Source: a virus
DNA length: 64,000 nt
Direction: 5' to 3' (one strand)
IMG/VR virus record: IMGVR_UViG_3300042448_000646
Coordinates: 1-64,000 of that record
In this document: piece by piece, positions 1-10,600 of the stretch
Numbering within the stretch: position 1 is the stretch's first letter
How the letters are laid out: each line of letters starts with the position of its first letter
Position numbers and translations under genes: made by a program
The notes under the pieces: model-generated
What the model was told of the DNA's origin: nothing
The model's input: the letters and a program-made list of their open reading frames with translations, nothing else
The model's database searches: none

Positions 1-1
1 T

Positions 2-2665
2 TGGGATACTAGAGACTTTACTTCAACTAACGTAAGTAACTGGAACACCGCATATGGTTGGGGAAACCATGCATCTGCAGGATATTTAACAAGTGTTACA
101 AATATTTCAGGATATGCTGGAACTTTAATTAGAGAAGATAATAGAACAATATCTCCTAGTGAATTAACAGCTGGCCAAATGAAATTTGGTTTCACATCTT
201 GGAATAATGACAACTCATCTCCTTATGCTGATTTCATACACATGCGTTCTTATACAGATTCTTCTGGGGGGAGTGACAATCTTGTTATGTTCCTTAAGAG
301 TGGTATTGGAATGCGTATTTACCAACAAACATTTGGATCTGGTAGTGCTTACAGTTCTTATGCAGATGTATGGCATTCTGGAAACTTAACTAATCTTAAT
401 CAATTAAGTAATGGACCAGGTTACATTACAGCATCTGCATTAAGTCCTTATTTGCCTTTAGCTGGAGGTACAATGAGTGGTAGTCTAACTTTTAGTTCAG
501 CGTATAATGCTTATATATATACATTTAGTAGAGTAGGTCTTGCCAATCAAGGCAGAATTATATACAATAATGGTACAGGATCTAATATGTTTTTTGGTGA
601 ACTTGCATCAAATATATATGGATTTACATCAAATGCTTATACAGATACACCAGCACTATCTTTTAATTTATCAACAAATAACGTAGGTATTGGAACAAGT
701 ACTCCAGGTTCTAAATTACACGTTATTAGCAATGAGAATTCTGATGCAGCTGGAGCTATAAGAACTACGGCACTAAATTTAAGTCAATATGCTGACTATA
801 GTTTTGGGGGTATAACTTCTTCATATTTTTATAGAATTGTAAGTGGAACCAATCAACATATTAGTTTGATGCCTGGTGGCACAGGTAACGTTGGTATTGG
901 TACAAATAGTCCAACAGAGAAACTTCATGTAGTTGGTAATCAATATATTACAGGAAATATTACTGTTGGTGCTTCTGGTAATTACAGCAATGTTAATTTT
1001 ATTAGAAATGATGGATCTGGTGTAGGCGGTATTGGTTGGAGAAGTGATGGCATTTTTTATGTTGGAGGGCATCTAGATTATGGTCCTAATGCAGGAAATG
1101 CTGTAAGAGTATATGGCTTTGGTGCAAATCTTTCTTTAGGAAACAATACAGCTGGAGATGTACTAACTGTTACAAATGGAGGCAATGTTGGAATTGGGAC
1201 TACATCTCCTTCGGAAAAATTTCATGTATTAGGAAGAGGAATATTTGACGGAGGATCAGGAGATTCTTCTACAGATGCTGTATTATATGTAACTAAGTCA
1301 AACAATAATGACTGGGGATTATATGTAAATGCCGCAGCTCTTGACTATGGTATGTACGCTAGAGTGTCTCCTTCTGCAAACTATGCTATTGCTGTAAATA
1401 ATGGAACTAGTTGGACTACGAGAATTACTGGTAATGCTGTAATTTATTTAGGTGAGAAAAATGCAATAGAAGGTAACTACGATACTTGGCTTAGATTAAA
1501 TAATCAAAATCATTATGCTTCAGGCGTTTACACTCCAGGAGTAATGAGAGCTGATGGAGGATTTAATGTAAGTGGAAGTACAGTATGGCACTCAGGTAAC
1601 GATGGAAGTGGAAGTGGTTTAGATGCTGATTTACTTGATGGACAAAATTCTACTGAGTTTTTACGTTTATTATCTGGAGGTGCTGAAGCAAGTTTAGATA
1701 GTTATACAGACAATGGAATCAGGCCGGTAAGTTTTGCTGGGCACTCCCAACATCTTTTGTCTTGGAATGCGGGTGGATCAACAGGAACAGTTCAACAATT
1801 GTTTCATTATGGTGTACCCAATAACGGTTGGAGAATTAGAAATAAAACTGATAACTCTTCTTGGAGTGATTGGGGATATGTTGTTATGGCTAGTTCTAAC
1901 CAAGGACTTATTTCTGGAACTATTGCTACTCAATCTTGGGTGGGGTCTCAGAGTTACGCTACTACATCTTATGTAACCACCCAAATCAATAACTTAATTG
2001 CAGGAGCACCAGGAGCACTAGATACACTAGATGAATTGGCTGCTGCATTAGGAGATGATGCTTCATTTGCTACTACAGTAACTAATAGTATTGCAGGTAA
2101 GGTATCTAAGGCTGGTGATACTATTACAGGTAAAATAACCTTTCCTCCTGCCGTAGCTAATAGACCTCAATTTCCAGGAGGTATTTTAGGCTTAGATGTA
2201 GGTGACGGAAATTTTGATATTTGGGGAATCTCTAGAGATTACTATCCATCTCATCCAACTCCTTCTAGTGCATGGGGACTTAGATGGAATGGAGATAATA
2301 ATGATTTTGAATTTGTAGGAGCTGGAGCTAATCGTATAGTTCTAGATATGGATGCAGGTAATTTAACTATAGCAGGATTTCTTACAGAATCATCTTCACT
2401 TAAACTAAAAGAAAATGTAAAAACAAGCGAGGGAAATTTAGAAAAGGTAGTAAATTTGAGACCAGTAACTTACAATAAGATTGGGTCTCAGACTAAAGAA
2501 TTAGGACTTATTGCAGAAGAAGTTGCTACAGTCTACCCAGAGTTTGTACAATATGATGAGAGTGGAGAACCTGTAGGGGTCAACTACTCACGCTTAACTG
2601 CTGCTCTTATAGGTGCAGTAAAAGAATTAACCCAAAGAATTGAAACACTAGAAAACAATGGCTAA
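2..2665 (+). CDS. Phage tail fibre with C-terminal S74 self-cleaving chaperone (5' end outside window)
   Basis: Receptor-binding fibre protein. The frame is open to the left edge: bases 2-178 read without a stop into the Met at 179, and they encode a GWGNHASAGY segment that recurs in the next gene. The true start is therefore upstream and the Met at 179 is internal. The body is low-complexity Gly/Ser/Asn/Thr beta repeats, including three GIGT-x-P-x-KLHV-like units (about 680-1230), typical of fibre shafts. From about 2391 the sequence reads SSSLKLKEN, then ELGLIAEEV and a VNYSRLTAALIGAVKEL helix, which is the pattern of the peptidase S74 intramolecular chaperone. This domain trimerises the fibre and then cuts itself off at a Ser. 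The usual Ser-Asp at the cleavage site is Ser-Ser here. The stop overlaps the next start by 8 bases. Confidence 0.9.
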   Translation, partial: WDTRDFTSTNVSNWNTAYGWGNHASAGYLTSVTNISGYAGTLIREDNRTISPSELTAGQMKFGFTSWNNDNSSPYADFIHMRSYTDSSGGSDNLVMFLKSGIGMRIYQQTFGSGSAYSSYADVWHSGNLTNLNQLSNGPGYITASALSPYLPLAGGTMSGSLTFSSAYNAYIYTFSRVGLANQGRIIYNNGTGSNMFFGELASNIYGFTSNAYTDTPALSFNLSTNNVGIGTSTPGSKLHVISNENSDAAGAIRTTALNLSQYADYSFGGITSSYFYRIVSGTNQHISLMPGGTGNVGIGTNSPTEKLHVVGNQYITGNITVGASGNYSNVNFIRNDGSGVGGIGWRSDGIFYVGGHLDYGPNAGNAVRVYGFGANLSLGNNTAGDVLTVTNGGNVGIGTTSPSEKFHVLGRGIFDGGSGDSSTDAVLYVTKSNNNDWGLYVNAAALDYGMYARVSPSANYAIAVNNGTSWTTRITGNAVIYLGEKNAIEGNYDTWLRLNNQNHYASGVYTPGVMRADGGFNVSGSTVWHSGNDGSGSGLDADLLDGQNSTEFLRLLSGGAEASLDSYTDNGIRPVSFAGHSQHLLSWNAGGSTGTVQQLFHYGVPNNGWRIRNKTDNSSWSDWGYVVMASSNQGLISGTIATQSWVGSQSYATTSYVTTQINNLIAGAPGALDTLDELAAALGDDASFATTVTNSIAGKVSKAGDTITGKITFPPAVANRPQFPGGILGLDVGDGNFDIWGISRDYYPSHPTPSSAWGLRWNGDNNDFEFVGAGANRIVLDMDAGNLTIAGFLTESSSLKLKENVKTSEGNLEKVVNLRPVTYNKIGSQTKELGLIAEEVATVYPEFVQYDESGEPVGVNYSRLTAALIGAVKELTQRIETLENNG
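680..1230 (+). repeat. Three GIGT..P..KLHV coding repeats
   Basis: Near 680, 887 and 1184 the reading frame encodes NVGIGT followed by a Ser/Thr-Pro step and K(L/F)HV. These motifs are common in S74-bearing fibre proteins of Bacteroidota phages and probably form repeated turns of a beta shaft. Confidence 0.75.
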
Positions 2666-5600
2666 TTTATTAATAAATACCACAGTAGGCGGAAATGCCG
2701 TAATCACAACAAGTAACATTGGGAGTTATGCTTTAACAAGTATACCTGCAACCATTGGTCCTACTAATATTAATATTGGTAATGCAATATATTTTGGAGG
2801 CGGAAACAATTATCTAAACTGGGATGGTGCTCGTATAAACTCTAATGTTGGCATTCAGAGTACCTCTGATATGCGTGCTCCAATTTTTTACGATTCCGCA
2901 GATACTAGTTATTACCTTGACCCCAATGGTAATAGTGTATTAACTACCGCAACATTTAACGTAAATGCGTCTTCTATTATAACACTTACATCAGCTGGAA
3001 CAAATGCTTCTATGATAAAAGCTGGGGCTGGTGATGAGTTGTATATTGGTGGTAATAACACTTGGCAGATGAGATTTAGTGGTGCTAATGTTCTAATGGA
3101 CAATGGTGGTTATCTTCAAAATAACGAATCTCTAAGAGCACCTATTTTTTACGATTCTAATGATACTGGATATTACCTTGATCCTAATGGACTTTCAGTA
3201 CTTAGTCATATTCGACTAAATAATAACTGGGCTAATGCTGGGATTAACCAAGGAGCTATAAACATTAGAGGACAGTATCCTTCAATGCAATTTAGAAATA
3301 CTGTTTCTGACAGTATGTGGTTGAGACACATGGATGCAAGTGGAACCATACAACATTATTATGCTTCAGATGGAGTTGATTCATCTAATTGGAGTATAAA
3401 ACATTCAATGTTTGGTAATGGAAACTTCTCTTCTGTAGGAACACATACAGCATCTCAATTTATTGGATCAGGAGCAGGGTTAACAGGAACAGCCAGTTCA
3501 TTAAGTGTAAATTATGCTACGGGTGCAGGTGCTTTAGGAGGCTATAGTCTAGATACTATGAAGAAGTATATCTGGTCTAGAGGAGAAAACTTACTTAGTA
3601 ATGGAACAGGTTTGATGGGTAACAACACAAACTTTACTTCATTTACATTTGATGGTAGTCAAGCGTATTTCTCAAGTGGATCATTTAGATATACTGGACA
3701 ATACCAAGCTCCAAATACTGATGAGTTAATGCCTGTCAATCCAGAGAAAAGATATCGTTTAGATTTTTGGGCAAGAACTACAAATGGACAAGGTGCATAT
3801 TATGCTTATTTAAACTTTTTTGATGTAGATGGTAATACAATTACTGCAGTTACTCATATGTATTATGCTAACACTCTTACTACGTTGGCACAAACTCTTA
3901 ACCCTGGGGATACAGTTGTTTACTTAACTAGTGCTGCTAACTGGGAAAATGGGGGAACAGCAGGAGTATCTACCCACATCAGATCATTTATATTCTGGAA
4001 CTATGTTAACTCATTTGGATATGCTTATCCCCCAGAAACTTATTCTCAAAACTGGTACGGAGGAAGATGGGATCCTGGAGCTGTTAACTACGCCACTAAT
4101 ACTATTACTCTGATTAGTCCTTGGAATGGTCCTTCTATTGCTTCTGGTACTAAGTTAAGTAATGGTAGTGCAGGTGGTACATATAAGTACATTGCTTTGG
4201 GATACACTATTGTACCAACTACATGGACAAACTATGTAGGTATAATGGACGGTGTAGATTATAGTGGTACAAATGCTGGAGGTAAGTTTCCTCCAGGTAC
4301 AGCTTCTGCTAAATTAGGATTCTTAACCGATTACAATGCTAGTGGTGATACAATTTTTCTTGCAAATTTATTTGTTGGAGTAGATACTGATTATCCTATT
4401 TATGACAAAACAATTGGAAATACTAAAATAGAAAAGAGTGGTGCTTTTTATGGTACTATTTTTTATGATTCAAATAATACTAGTTACTATTTAGATCCTA
4501 ATAGTACTAGTAATTTATATCGTGTAGATGCAGCCTCTCAAATGAGAGCGCCAATTTTTTATGATTCACAGGATACAAATTATTATTTAGATCCTAATAG
4601 TACTTCTAGATTAGTTACTGTTAATGCTGACACACTACGTTCTTATAGTAATGTTTACACAGATGGAAACTATGGTAATGGTCTTGTAGGTCTTTATTCT
4701 GCTGAGAGATACCAAGGTGTATTTGCAATGGGGGACTCTTATAAGTTGGCTGCTAATGGTACAACTACTGGAAATCTTTATGGTATTGCATGGACACATA
4801 CAAATGTAGGAGGACAATCTAAATCTGGCTTAGGGCATCAGGCTTTATTCATGGATAATGGTGTTACCCAAACAGCTATTGGTTCAGGTATCTGGACTTC
4901 AGGACTTATTACTACAACTTCTTATGGAACATCCTCTAACTGGAATACCGCATTTGGTTGGGGTAACCACGCTAGTGCAGGATACTTAACAGGAATAACA
5001 TCAGGACAAGTAACAGGTGCTTTAGGATATACTCCTTATAACTCTAGTAATCCTAGTGGATATATTACATCATCAGGAAGTATTAGTGGTAGTGCGGGTA
5101 GTGTGACTAATGGAGTTTATACAAATGTTACAAATACAATTGTAAATGGGGATGCTGCTGCATTAATAGTTTATGGAGCTAGCTCATATAATGCTGCTGC
5201 GGCTTTACATCTTGGTGGTTGGTCAACAGATACAACATATGCTCGTATAAGAACTTCTAACGGTAATCTACATATAGACACTAGAGGTGGAGCAGGTAAT
5301 GTTTATCAAATGTATTTTAATCATTACTCAAGTGGGGATATGTACTTTGGCAATGGTGGTGGAACTGTTTACATATATGGTGGAAGATTAAAACACTCAA
5401 ATAATACCGATTATGTTTATAACAGTGGTACTTGGAGTATTAATGTAACTGGCAGTTCAGGAAGTGCTGGTAATGCTACAAATCTTTCTGGGCTTGGTAC
5501 TATCCAAAGTACTTCAACAGGAACATCTTATACAACGAATTATCAAGTAAGAGAGAATAGTGGAGGAAGTGGAAATACAAACGAAATATATGCACCTCAG

Positions 5601-8600
5601 TTAGCATTCCATTGGGGGGGTGTTGTTGCTTCTAGTATCATGATGGAATCTAGTGGTAGAATGGCTATTAGAAATAACCCAGGGGGATCGTATGAAAACT
5701 TTATAGCAGCTGTAATTTACTCTTCTGGTTATGGAGATTCCACACAATGGAATACAGCTTATGGGTGGGGAAATCATGCAAGTGCTGGCTATCAAGCTGC
5801 TTCAACTGCAATTACTACAAGTAATATAGGTTCACAATCTGTAAGTTATGCTACTACATCGGGTGCGTTAACTTCAATGAACATCTCTCAATTCACAAAT
5901 AACTCTGGTTATATTACAGGATATACAGAAACAGATACATTGGCTACTGTTACTGGAAGAGGATCTACTACAAGTTCTTCTATTACTGCAGAAAGATATA
6001 GAGGTAATAACAGTTTAATTCTTAATAGTTTTACAACAGTTAACCCTTCTTCAAACGTATTTTTATACAGTCAACCAAACGATAGAGACTCTTGGATTTA
6101 TCTAGATAGTGCAGACACTGGTTCAAACTGGGGTATTTACCATAGGCAAATTGATTCTGCTGTTGGTGGTATGGAAGGTAATTCAATTGGTTTTATTGGA
6201 GGTGGAGCAAATGGATTACGAGCATATATTGGTCTTAGCACAGGTAATGGATATTTTGCAGGAACATTGTCTGCATCAAATTTAAGTGGTACAAATACAG
6301 GTGACCAGACAAATATTAGCGGTAATGCTGCTACTGCTACTTATGCCACTACAGCAGGTTCTGCTCCAGCTAATGGAGGTAACTCCTCTACTGTAGGAGG
6401 ATATAGTGTATCTGTAGGAGCTAGTGCTAATACTATTCCTACTAGAAATGGAAGTGGTTATTTAATTCCTGAAAGTTGGATTCAACTTAATGGTATTTAT
6501 GGATTATACTCTCCAACAAATGGTGCTCATTTAAGACCTAATGATGGAAGTTATGGTCCCTGGCTAGTTACTGGCACTAGAAATGGATGGAACGGAATTG
6601 AGTTTAATGCATCAAATGGAAACGTATCATTGATGGTAAATCCAACCTCTAACACAACTGGATTTCACAACAACGCCTATGGATGGCAGTTCTATTGGGA
6701 AAGTGGTACATTATATTGTCACAAAAATGCATATGGCGCTGGAGCTCAAGCAACTGTACTAGACTCATCTAACTATTCTTCTTGGGCTCAACCAATTGCA
6801 TCTGCAATTAATACAGGTAACATTGGGTCTCAGTCAGTAAGTAATGCATCCACAGCAGGAGGATTAGCTGTTCATAGTAGTAGAAATAACGAAGCAAATA
6901 AAATTGTTAGAACTGATGCAAATGGATATATTCAAGCAGGATGGATTAATACTCCTTCTGGAGTATTCTCTTCTGCTATAACCAAGATATATTGTTCGGA
7001 TGATGACTATGTAAGATTTCAAACACCTGCTACTTTTATTTCTAATTTAGGATTAATTACTACTTCTAATATTGGAAGTCAATCCGTGTCTTACGCAACA
7101 ACAGCAGGTACAGCAAATGCAGTAGCATGGGGTAATGTATCAAGTAAACCGTCTTATGTAATGTATTATCAAGGATTTACTCTTGATGCTAATACAATGG
7201 ACGCTAACTCTACAGGATTTACATATTCAGTAAATGCTCCATATACAGGACCTATTGCTAGATTTAGTGAACCAGGATACTCATTACAACTTAACGCTGC
7301 CTATAGTGGTAGTGGAACAGGTATTGCCTTTAGAACAAGAAATGGCGATGCTGGTTCATTTAACCCTTGGAGAGTACTACTTAACGATGCAAACTATACA
7401 GCTTACTCTCCGTCTCTTGCAGGAACAGGTGCTTCAGGAACTTGGAGCATTAGTGTTACTGGATCTGCTGGATCAGTAGCATGGACTAACGTAAGTTCTC
7501 GTCCTACTGCCTTGTCTCAATTTACAAACGATCTAGGTAACTATGGAGGATTTTTAACTTCTATTACTGCACATACTCACGCTATATCAGATGTAACAGG
7601 ATTACAAACAGCTCTTGATAGTAAGCAGGCTTCTCTTGGATTTACCCCATACAATAGTACAAATCCTAGTGGGTATATTACAGGTATTTCATTTGCAAAC
7701 GTTTCATCTAAGCCAACTACAATTAGTGGTTATGGAATTACAGATGCAATTACAACTGCTAACATTGGAAGCCAATCAGTAACTAATTCAGCTCAGCTTA
7801 ATGGCTTGAGCAAAATACAACTTTGGAATAACAGTGGACAAGGACATAGCACGTATCAAACATTTGGAGCAATTCCAAACTTTGGTGTTTGGTTTATGCA
7901 AGGCTCTACTGCTAACGATACTCCACAATCAGGTTCTCAATACTATGTACAGACACAAGGTCTAGGCAATGATTATGCATATGGTACTTATGGATTAATG
8001 ACTGCTGTAGCAAGAGATCATGCTCGTAAGTATACTTATTATAGAACACAAGAAGGTGGTAGTTGGGGAAGTTGGACAAAAGCAGCTGCTGGATATGCTG
8101 ATGAAGCAGGTGTTTTAACTAGCATGAACATTTCTCAGTTTACGAATAACTCTGGTTATATTACAGGAATTAACTCAGGTAACGTAACCACAGCATTAGG
8201 CTTTACTCCGTACAATGCTACAAACCCAAGTGGTTATATTACATCAAGTGCTAGTATCTCAGGAACAGCTAGTAACATTACAGCATACACCATTAACCAG
8301 AGTGTAGGTACAGGTAACTCTCCTACTTTTGCTGGCTTAGCTAATACAGGAGGTTGGTACTCTTATAATGATGACGACAGAAATCCAGGTAGTGCAAATC
8401 ACTATCCTACAACATCAGCTAGATCATTTAGATTTTCATTTGTAGGAGCAGGAAGTGTAGGTGCTGTAGGTAACTATGCAGGTTTATTACAATTTAATCC
8501 TTGGGATGGCACAACTTCCTCTACAGGAGATTCTTCTTATCAGTTAGCATTTGTTAATCAAACAGGTGTTAATGGTTCTGGAAATCCTGGCTTAAGATTA

Positions 8601-9968
8601 AGAAAAGGTATTGATAGTACTTGGGGAGCTTTTTGTGATATTTTAACTTCAGTTAATTACACAAGTTATTCTCCTACACTAACGGGTACTGGGGCAAGTG
8701 GTACATGGAGTATTTCGGTATCAGGTAATGCAGCAACAGCCACCAACGTGGCTTATTCAGGATTAACTGGAACAGTTCCTACTTGGAATCAGAATACTAC
8801 GGGTAGCGCTGCCACTGTAGGTGGATATGCTCCTTCTGGTAGTGTAGGTGCAAACACAGTGGTTATTAGAGATGCTAACAACTACATCTATGCTCATTAC
8901 ATTAACTCAAACGTATCTGAAACAGAGAACCCAACTATCAACTCATTCTATACAAGTAATGGAGATGGATGGTTAAGGAAGTCTAGTGTTGCTCACGTTA
9001 AGTCTCAATTAGGATTAGGGTCTATGGCCTATGAATCTAGTGGTACTTATCAAACTGTATCTGGAGCAATTAATACAGGAAACATCGCTAGCCAATCTGT
9101 AAGTTACGCTACAGTATCACAACAGCTTACTAAGTTTGGAGATATCTATGGTCAAGATTGGAATAGCTATTTTATTACTGCTAAGTTAATTGTATCTAAT
9201 GCATTAGGTCACACTGGAGCTAATAGACCTAGTGATTCTTATGGTTATGGTACTGTTTTATCTTATGGTGAAACTGGAGGTCCTTTGATGCAAATGTACT
9301 TCCCTGAAGATGTTGCTAATACTGGAGGTGCATACAGAGCTTTGGCTTATAGATCTGGATATAATGGTAGCTGGAGTGCTTGGAAAACTGTAGTAAACCA
9401 AGTAGGTAATACTTGTACTGTTGCTGGAAGTAATGGAACAGGTTTACAAGTTCACTCTAACGTAGGGTATAACCAAAATCCTTTAACCTACTTCTTACTG
9501 AGAGGTCAAGCAGATTCTAGTTGGAAAACATTTAAGATACTTCTTACTGGAGATGCAGGAGGACAAGACATTGAGTTTAGACGTATTGCAGAGAATTCTA
9601 CAGATGCAAGAATGTTCTACGTTCCAAGAGGCTTAAACCAAGTAATCTTTGACTACACAGTTGTTCAGCCTTCAGATTCTAGACTTAAGGATAACCTCAC
9701 TCTTATCACTACTCCTGTAGATAAGATTAAATCTCTACGTGGTGTAGAGTTTGATTGGAACTCAGGTGAGCACGTAGGCACACATGATGTAGGTCTTATT
9801 GCTCAAGATGTTGAGGCAGTACTTCCAGAAGCAGTTACTACCCAAGAAGATGGATATAAGAACTTGGCTTACACCAAAGTTATCCCTCTATTGGTAGAAG
9901 CAATGAAAGAACAACAAACAATGATCGAGGCTTTAAGGGCTGAGATAGAACTATTAAAAAACAAGTAA
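2658..9968 (+). CDS. Giant tail fibre / receptor-binding protein with S74 chaperone
   Basis: 2,436-residue fibre. The N-terminal third contains four copies of an IFYDS-x-DT-x-YYLDPN repeat (near 2871, 3132, 4450 and 4542). Residues about 310-590 form a non-repetitive, aromatic-rich region resembling a jelly-roll carbohydrate-binding module. After that come many variants of GWGNHASAGY, GFTPYNS-x-NPSGYIT and YATTAG spacer units, which suggest a long trimeric beta shaft. The C-terminus has PSDSRLKDN (Ser2339-Asp2340), then DVGLIAQDVEAVLPEAV and a terminal coiled coil: a complete S74 self-cleaving chaperone, with the Ser-Asp pair as likely scissile site. It overlaps the preceding fibre gene and shares its repeat units, so the two probably arose by duplication or recombination. 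Host glycan specificity cannot be read from the sequence. Confidence 0.92.
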   Translation: MANLLINTTVGGNAVITTSNIGSYALTSIPATIGPTNINIGNAIYFGGGNNYLNWDGARINSNVGIQSTSDMRAPIFYDSADTSYYLDPNGNSVLTTATFNVNASSIITLTSAGTNASMIKAGAGDELYIGGNNTWQMRFSGANVLMDNGGYLQNNESLRAPIFYDSNDTGYYLDPNGLSVLSHIRLNNNWANAGINQGAINIRGQYPSMQFRNTVSDSMWLRHMDASGTIQHYYASDGVDSSNWSIKHSMFGNGNFSSVGTHTASQFIGSGAGLTGTASSLSVNYATGAGALGGYSLDTMKKYIWSRGENLLSNGTGLMGNNTNFTSFTFDGSQAYFSSGSFRYTGQYQAPNTDELMPVNPEKRYRLDFWARTTNGQGAYYAYLNFFDVDGNTITAVTHMYYANTLTTLAQTLNPGDTVVYLTSAANWENGGTAGVSTHIRSFIFWNYVNSFGYAYPPETYSQNWYGGRWDPGAVNYATNTITLISPWNGPSIASGTKLSNGSAGGTYKYIALGYTIVPTTWTNYVGIMDGVDYSGTNAGGKFPPGTASAKLGFLTDYNASGDTIFLANLFVGVDTDYPIYDKTIGNTKIEKSGAFYGTIFYDSNNTSYYLDPNSTSNLYRVDAASQMRAPIFYDSQDTNYYLDPNSTSRLVTVNADTLRSYSNVYTDGNYGNGLVGLYSAERYQGVFAMGDSYKLAANGTTTGNLYGIAWTHTNVGGQSKSGLGHQALFMDNGVTQTAIGSGIWTSGLITTTSYGTSSNWNTAFGWGNHASAGYLTGITSGQVTGALGYTPYNSSNPSGYITSSGSISGSAGSVTNGVYTNVTNTIVNGDAAALIVYGASSYNAAAALHLGGWSTDTTYARIRTSNGNLHIDTRGGAGNVYQMYFNHYSSGDMYFGNGGGTVYIYGGRLKHSNNTDYVYNSGTWSINVTGSSGSAGNATNLSGLGTIQSTSTGTSYTTNYQVRENSGGSGNTNEIYAPQLAFHWGGVVASSIMMESSGRMAIRNNPGGSYENFIAAVIYSSGYGDSTQWNTAYGWGNHASAGYQAASTAITTSNIGSQSVSYATTSGALTSMNISQFTNNSGYITGYTETDTLATVTGRGSTTSSSITAERYRGNNSLILNSFTTVNPSSNVFLYSQPNDRDSWIYLDSADTGSNWGIYHRQIDSAVGGMEGNSIGFIGGGANGLRAYIGLSTGNGYFAGTLSASNLSGTNTGDQTNISGNAATATYATTAGSAPANGGNSSTVGGYSVSVGASANTIPTRNGSGYLIPESWIQLNGIYGLYSPTNGAHLRPNDGSYGPWLVTGTRNGWNGIEFNASNGNVSLMVNPTSNTTGFHNNAYGWQFYWESGTLYCHKNAYGAGAQATVLDSSNYSSWAQPIASAINTGNIGSQSVSNASTAGGLAVHSSRNNEANKIVRTDANGYIQAGWINTPSGVFSSAITKIYCSDDDYVRFQTPATFISNLGLITTSNIGSQSVSYATTAGTANAVAWGNVSSKPSYVMYYQGFTLDANTMDANSTGFTYSVNAPYTGPIARFSEPGYSLQLNAAYSGSGTGIAFRTRNGDAGSFNPWRVLLNDANYTAYSPSLAGTGASGTWSISVTGSAGSVAWTNVSSRPTALSQFTNDLGNYGGFLTSITAHTHAISDVTGLQTALDSKQASLGFTPYNSTNPSGYITGISFANVSSKPTTISGYGITDAITTANIGSQSVTNSAQLNGLSKIQLWNNSGQGHSTYQTFGAIPNFGVWFMQGSTANDTPQSGSQYYVQTQGLGNDYAYGTYGLMTAVARDHARKYTYYRTQEGGSWGSWTKAAAGYADEAGVLTSMNISQFTNNSGYITGINSGNVTTALGFTPYNATNPSGYITSSASISGTASNITAYTINQSVGTGNSPTFAGLANTGGWYSYNDDDRNPGSANHYPTTSARSFRFSFVGAGSVGAVGNYAGLLQFNPWDGTTSSTGDSSYQLAFVNQTGVNGSGNPGLRLRKGIDSTWGAFCDILTSVNYTSYSPTLTGTGASGTWSISVSGNAATATNVAYSGLTGTVPTWNQNTTGSAATVGGYAPSGSVGANTVVIRDANNYIYAHYINSNVSETENPTINSFYTSNGDGWLRKSSVAHVKSQLGLGSMAYESSGTYQTVSGAINTGNIASQSVSYATVSQQLTKFGDIYGQDWNSYFITAKLIVSNALGHTGANRPSDSYGYGTVLSYGETGGPLMQMYFPEDVANTGGAYRALAYRSGYNGSWSAWKTVVNQVGNTCTVAGSNGTGLQVHSNVGYNQNPLTYFLLRGQADSSWKTFKILLTGDAGGQDIEFRRIAENSTDARMFYVPRGLNQVIFDYTVVQPSDSRLKDNLTLITTPVDKIKSLRGVEFDWNSGEHVGTHDVGLIAQDVEAVLPEAVTTQEDGYKNLAYTKVIPLLVEAMKEQQTMIEALRAEIELLKNK
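2871..4614 (+). repeat. Four dispersed coding repeats, IFYDS..DT.YYLDPN type
   Basis: Units begin at about 2871, 3132, 4450 and 4542. Each encodes roughly 24 residues with the core IFYDS-x-(D/N)T-x-YYLDPN followed by a small residue, Ser and a hydrophobic residue. Units 1, 2 and 4 also share the preceding RAP. The first two are about 260 bases apart, the last two about 90 bases apart, and the carbohydrate-binding-like region lies between the pairs. Such repeats are common in fibre shafts and offer sites for homologous recombination. Confidence 0.85.
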
Positions 9969-9969
9969 C

Positions 9970-10000
9970 TTGACAAAATAAACTTTATTGAGTATATTTG
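9970..10000 (+). promoter_or_regulatory. Bacteroidota-type promoter
   Basis: TTGACA at 9970-9975 and TATATTTG at 9993-10000 with 17 bases between them. The second box fits the TAnnTTTG -7 element of Bacteroidota primary-sigma promoters. The start codon of the next gene lies 36 bases downstream. Confidence 0.8.
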
Positions 10001-10036
10001 TTATGTATACAAATCTAAAATTATAATTTTAAAACA

Positions 10037-10543
10037 ATGGCACTTAAAATCACAAAAAGCATTGGGACTGATAAAGGTATCACCCAAACAGCTTACGTAC
10101 GTATTGCTGACTACCAAATTTCTAAATCTGGTAACGCTAACTTCCGCATCCAACTTTACTTAAGTGAAGCTGATGCTACTCCTAACAACGCTTCTATGGG
10201 CCCTATGGGTGGAGATCAAGCACGTAACCAAGCAATTGGTGAGTACTTGTCTGTTCCTTTGACTAAGCAGGTAGAAGAGGTAAAGACTCGCACTATGATG
10301 CAACCAGTAGAGAAGGACGTAGTTAAGACTCGTACTATCACTAACGCAGAAGGTGAAGAGGTATCAGAAGAGTACACTGTAAAAGAGTACACTACTGAAG
10401 AAGTTACCGAGGAATACACAGTAACTAACACAGTTCCTGATTTATCTTCAGCTGAAGGAGTAGACATTTTTGCATTTGGTTATAGCCACTTGAAAGCAAA
10501 ACTTGTCAGCTTATTCTCTGCTGCTAAGGTAGAAGACTGCTAA
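10037..10543 (+). CDS. Conserved-looking hypothetical protein downstream of the tail fibres
   Basis: 168 residues, function not recognised. The N-terminal half (to about residue 70) looks like a compact mixed fold beginning ALKITKSIGTDKGIT. The middle (about 75-140) is an acidic, Thr/Val/Tyr-rich stretch of imperfect repeats (EEYTV, KEYTTEE, TEEYTV) that probably forms extended beta structure. The C-terminus is helical and ends in Cys. It has its own strong promoter and uses CGT, ACT and GCT codons like the capsid gene, which suggests high expression. Its place directly after the fibres makes a small virion or fibre-associated protein plausible, but that is inferred from context only. Confidence 0.85.
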   Translation: MALKITKSIGTDKGITQTAYVRIADYQISKSGNANFRIQLYLSEADATPNNASMGPMGGDQARNQAIGEYLSVPLTKQVEEVKTRTMMQPVEKDVVKTRTITNAEGEEVSEEYTVKEYTTEEVTEEYTVTNTVPDLSSAEGVDIFAFGYSHLKAKLVSLFSAAKVEDC

Positions 10544-10544
10544 T

Positions 10545-10576
10545 TTGGCAGAATTTACAGAAAAGCATTATATTTG
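10545..10576 (+). promoter_or_regulatory. Bacteroidota-type promoter
   Basis: TTGGCA at 10545-10550, 18 bases, then TATATTTG at 10569-10576. Transcription would start near 10582, inside the AACCAACC leader motif, with the ATG at 10601. Confidence 0.8.
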
Positions 10577-10579
10577 TAT

Positions 10580-10592
10580 AAACCAACCAAAC
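10580..10592 (+). promoter_or_regulatory. A/C-rich leader motif AAACCAACCAAAC
   Basis: This lies between the promoter and the ATG at 10601. Closely related A/C-rich strings sit at the same position before the genes at 20195 and 26752. There is no Shine-Dalgarno sequence, so the motif may be a shared translation-initiation or regulator site. Confidence 0.5.
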
Positions 10593-10600
10593 AATATATC

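Noticed and set aside
10574-10600. TTG start for the coiled-coil protein
   Set aside because: The TTG is part of the TATATTTG promoter box and so precedes the transcription start.
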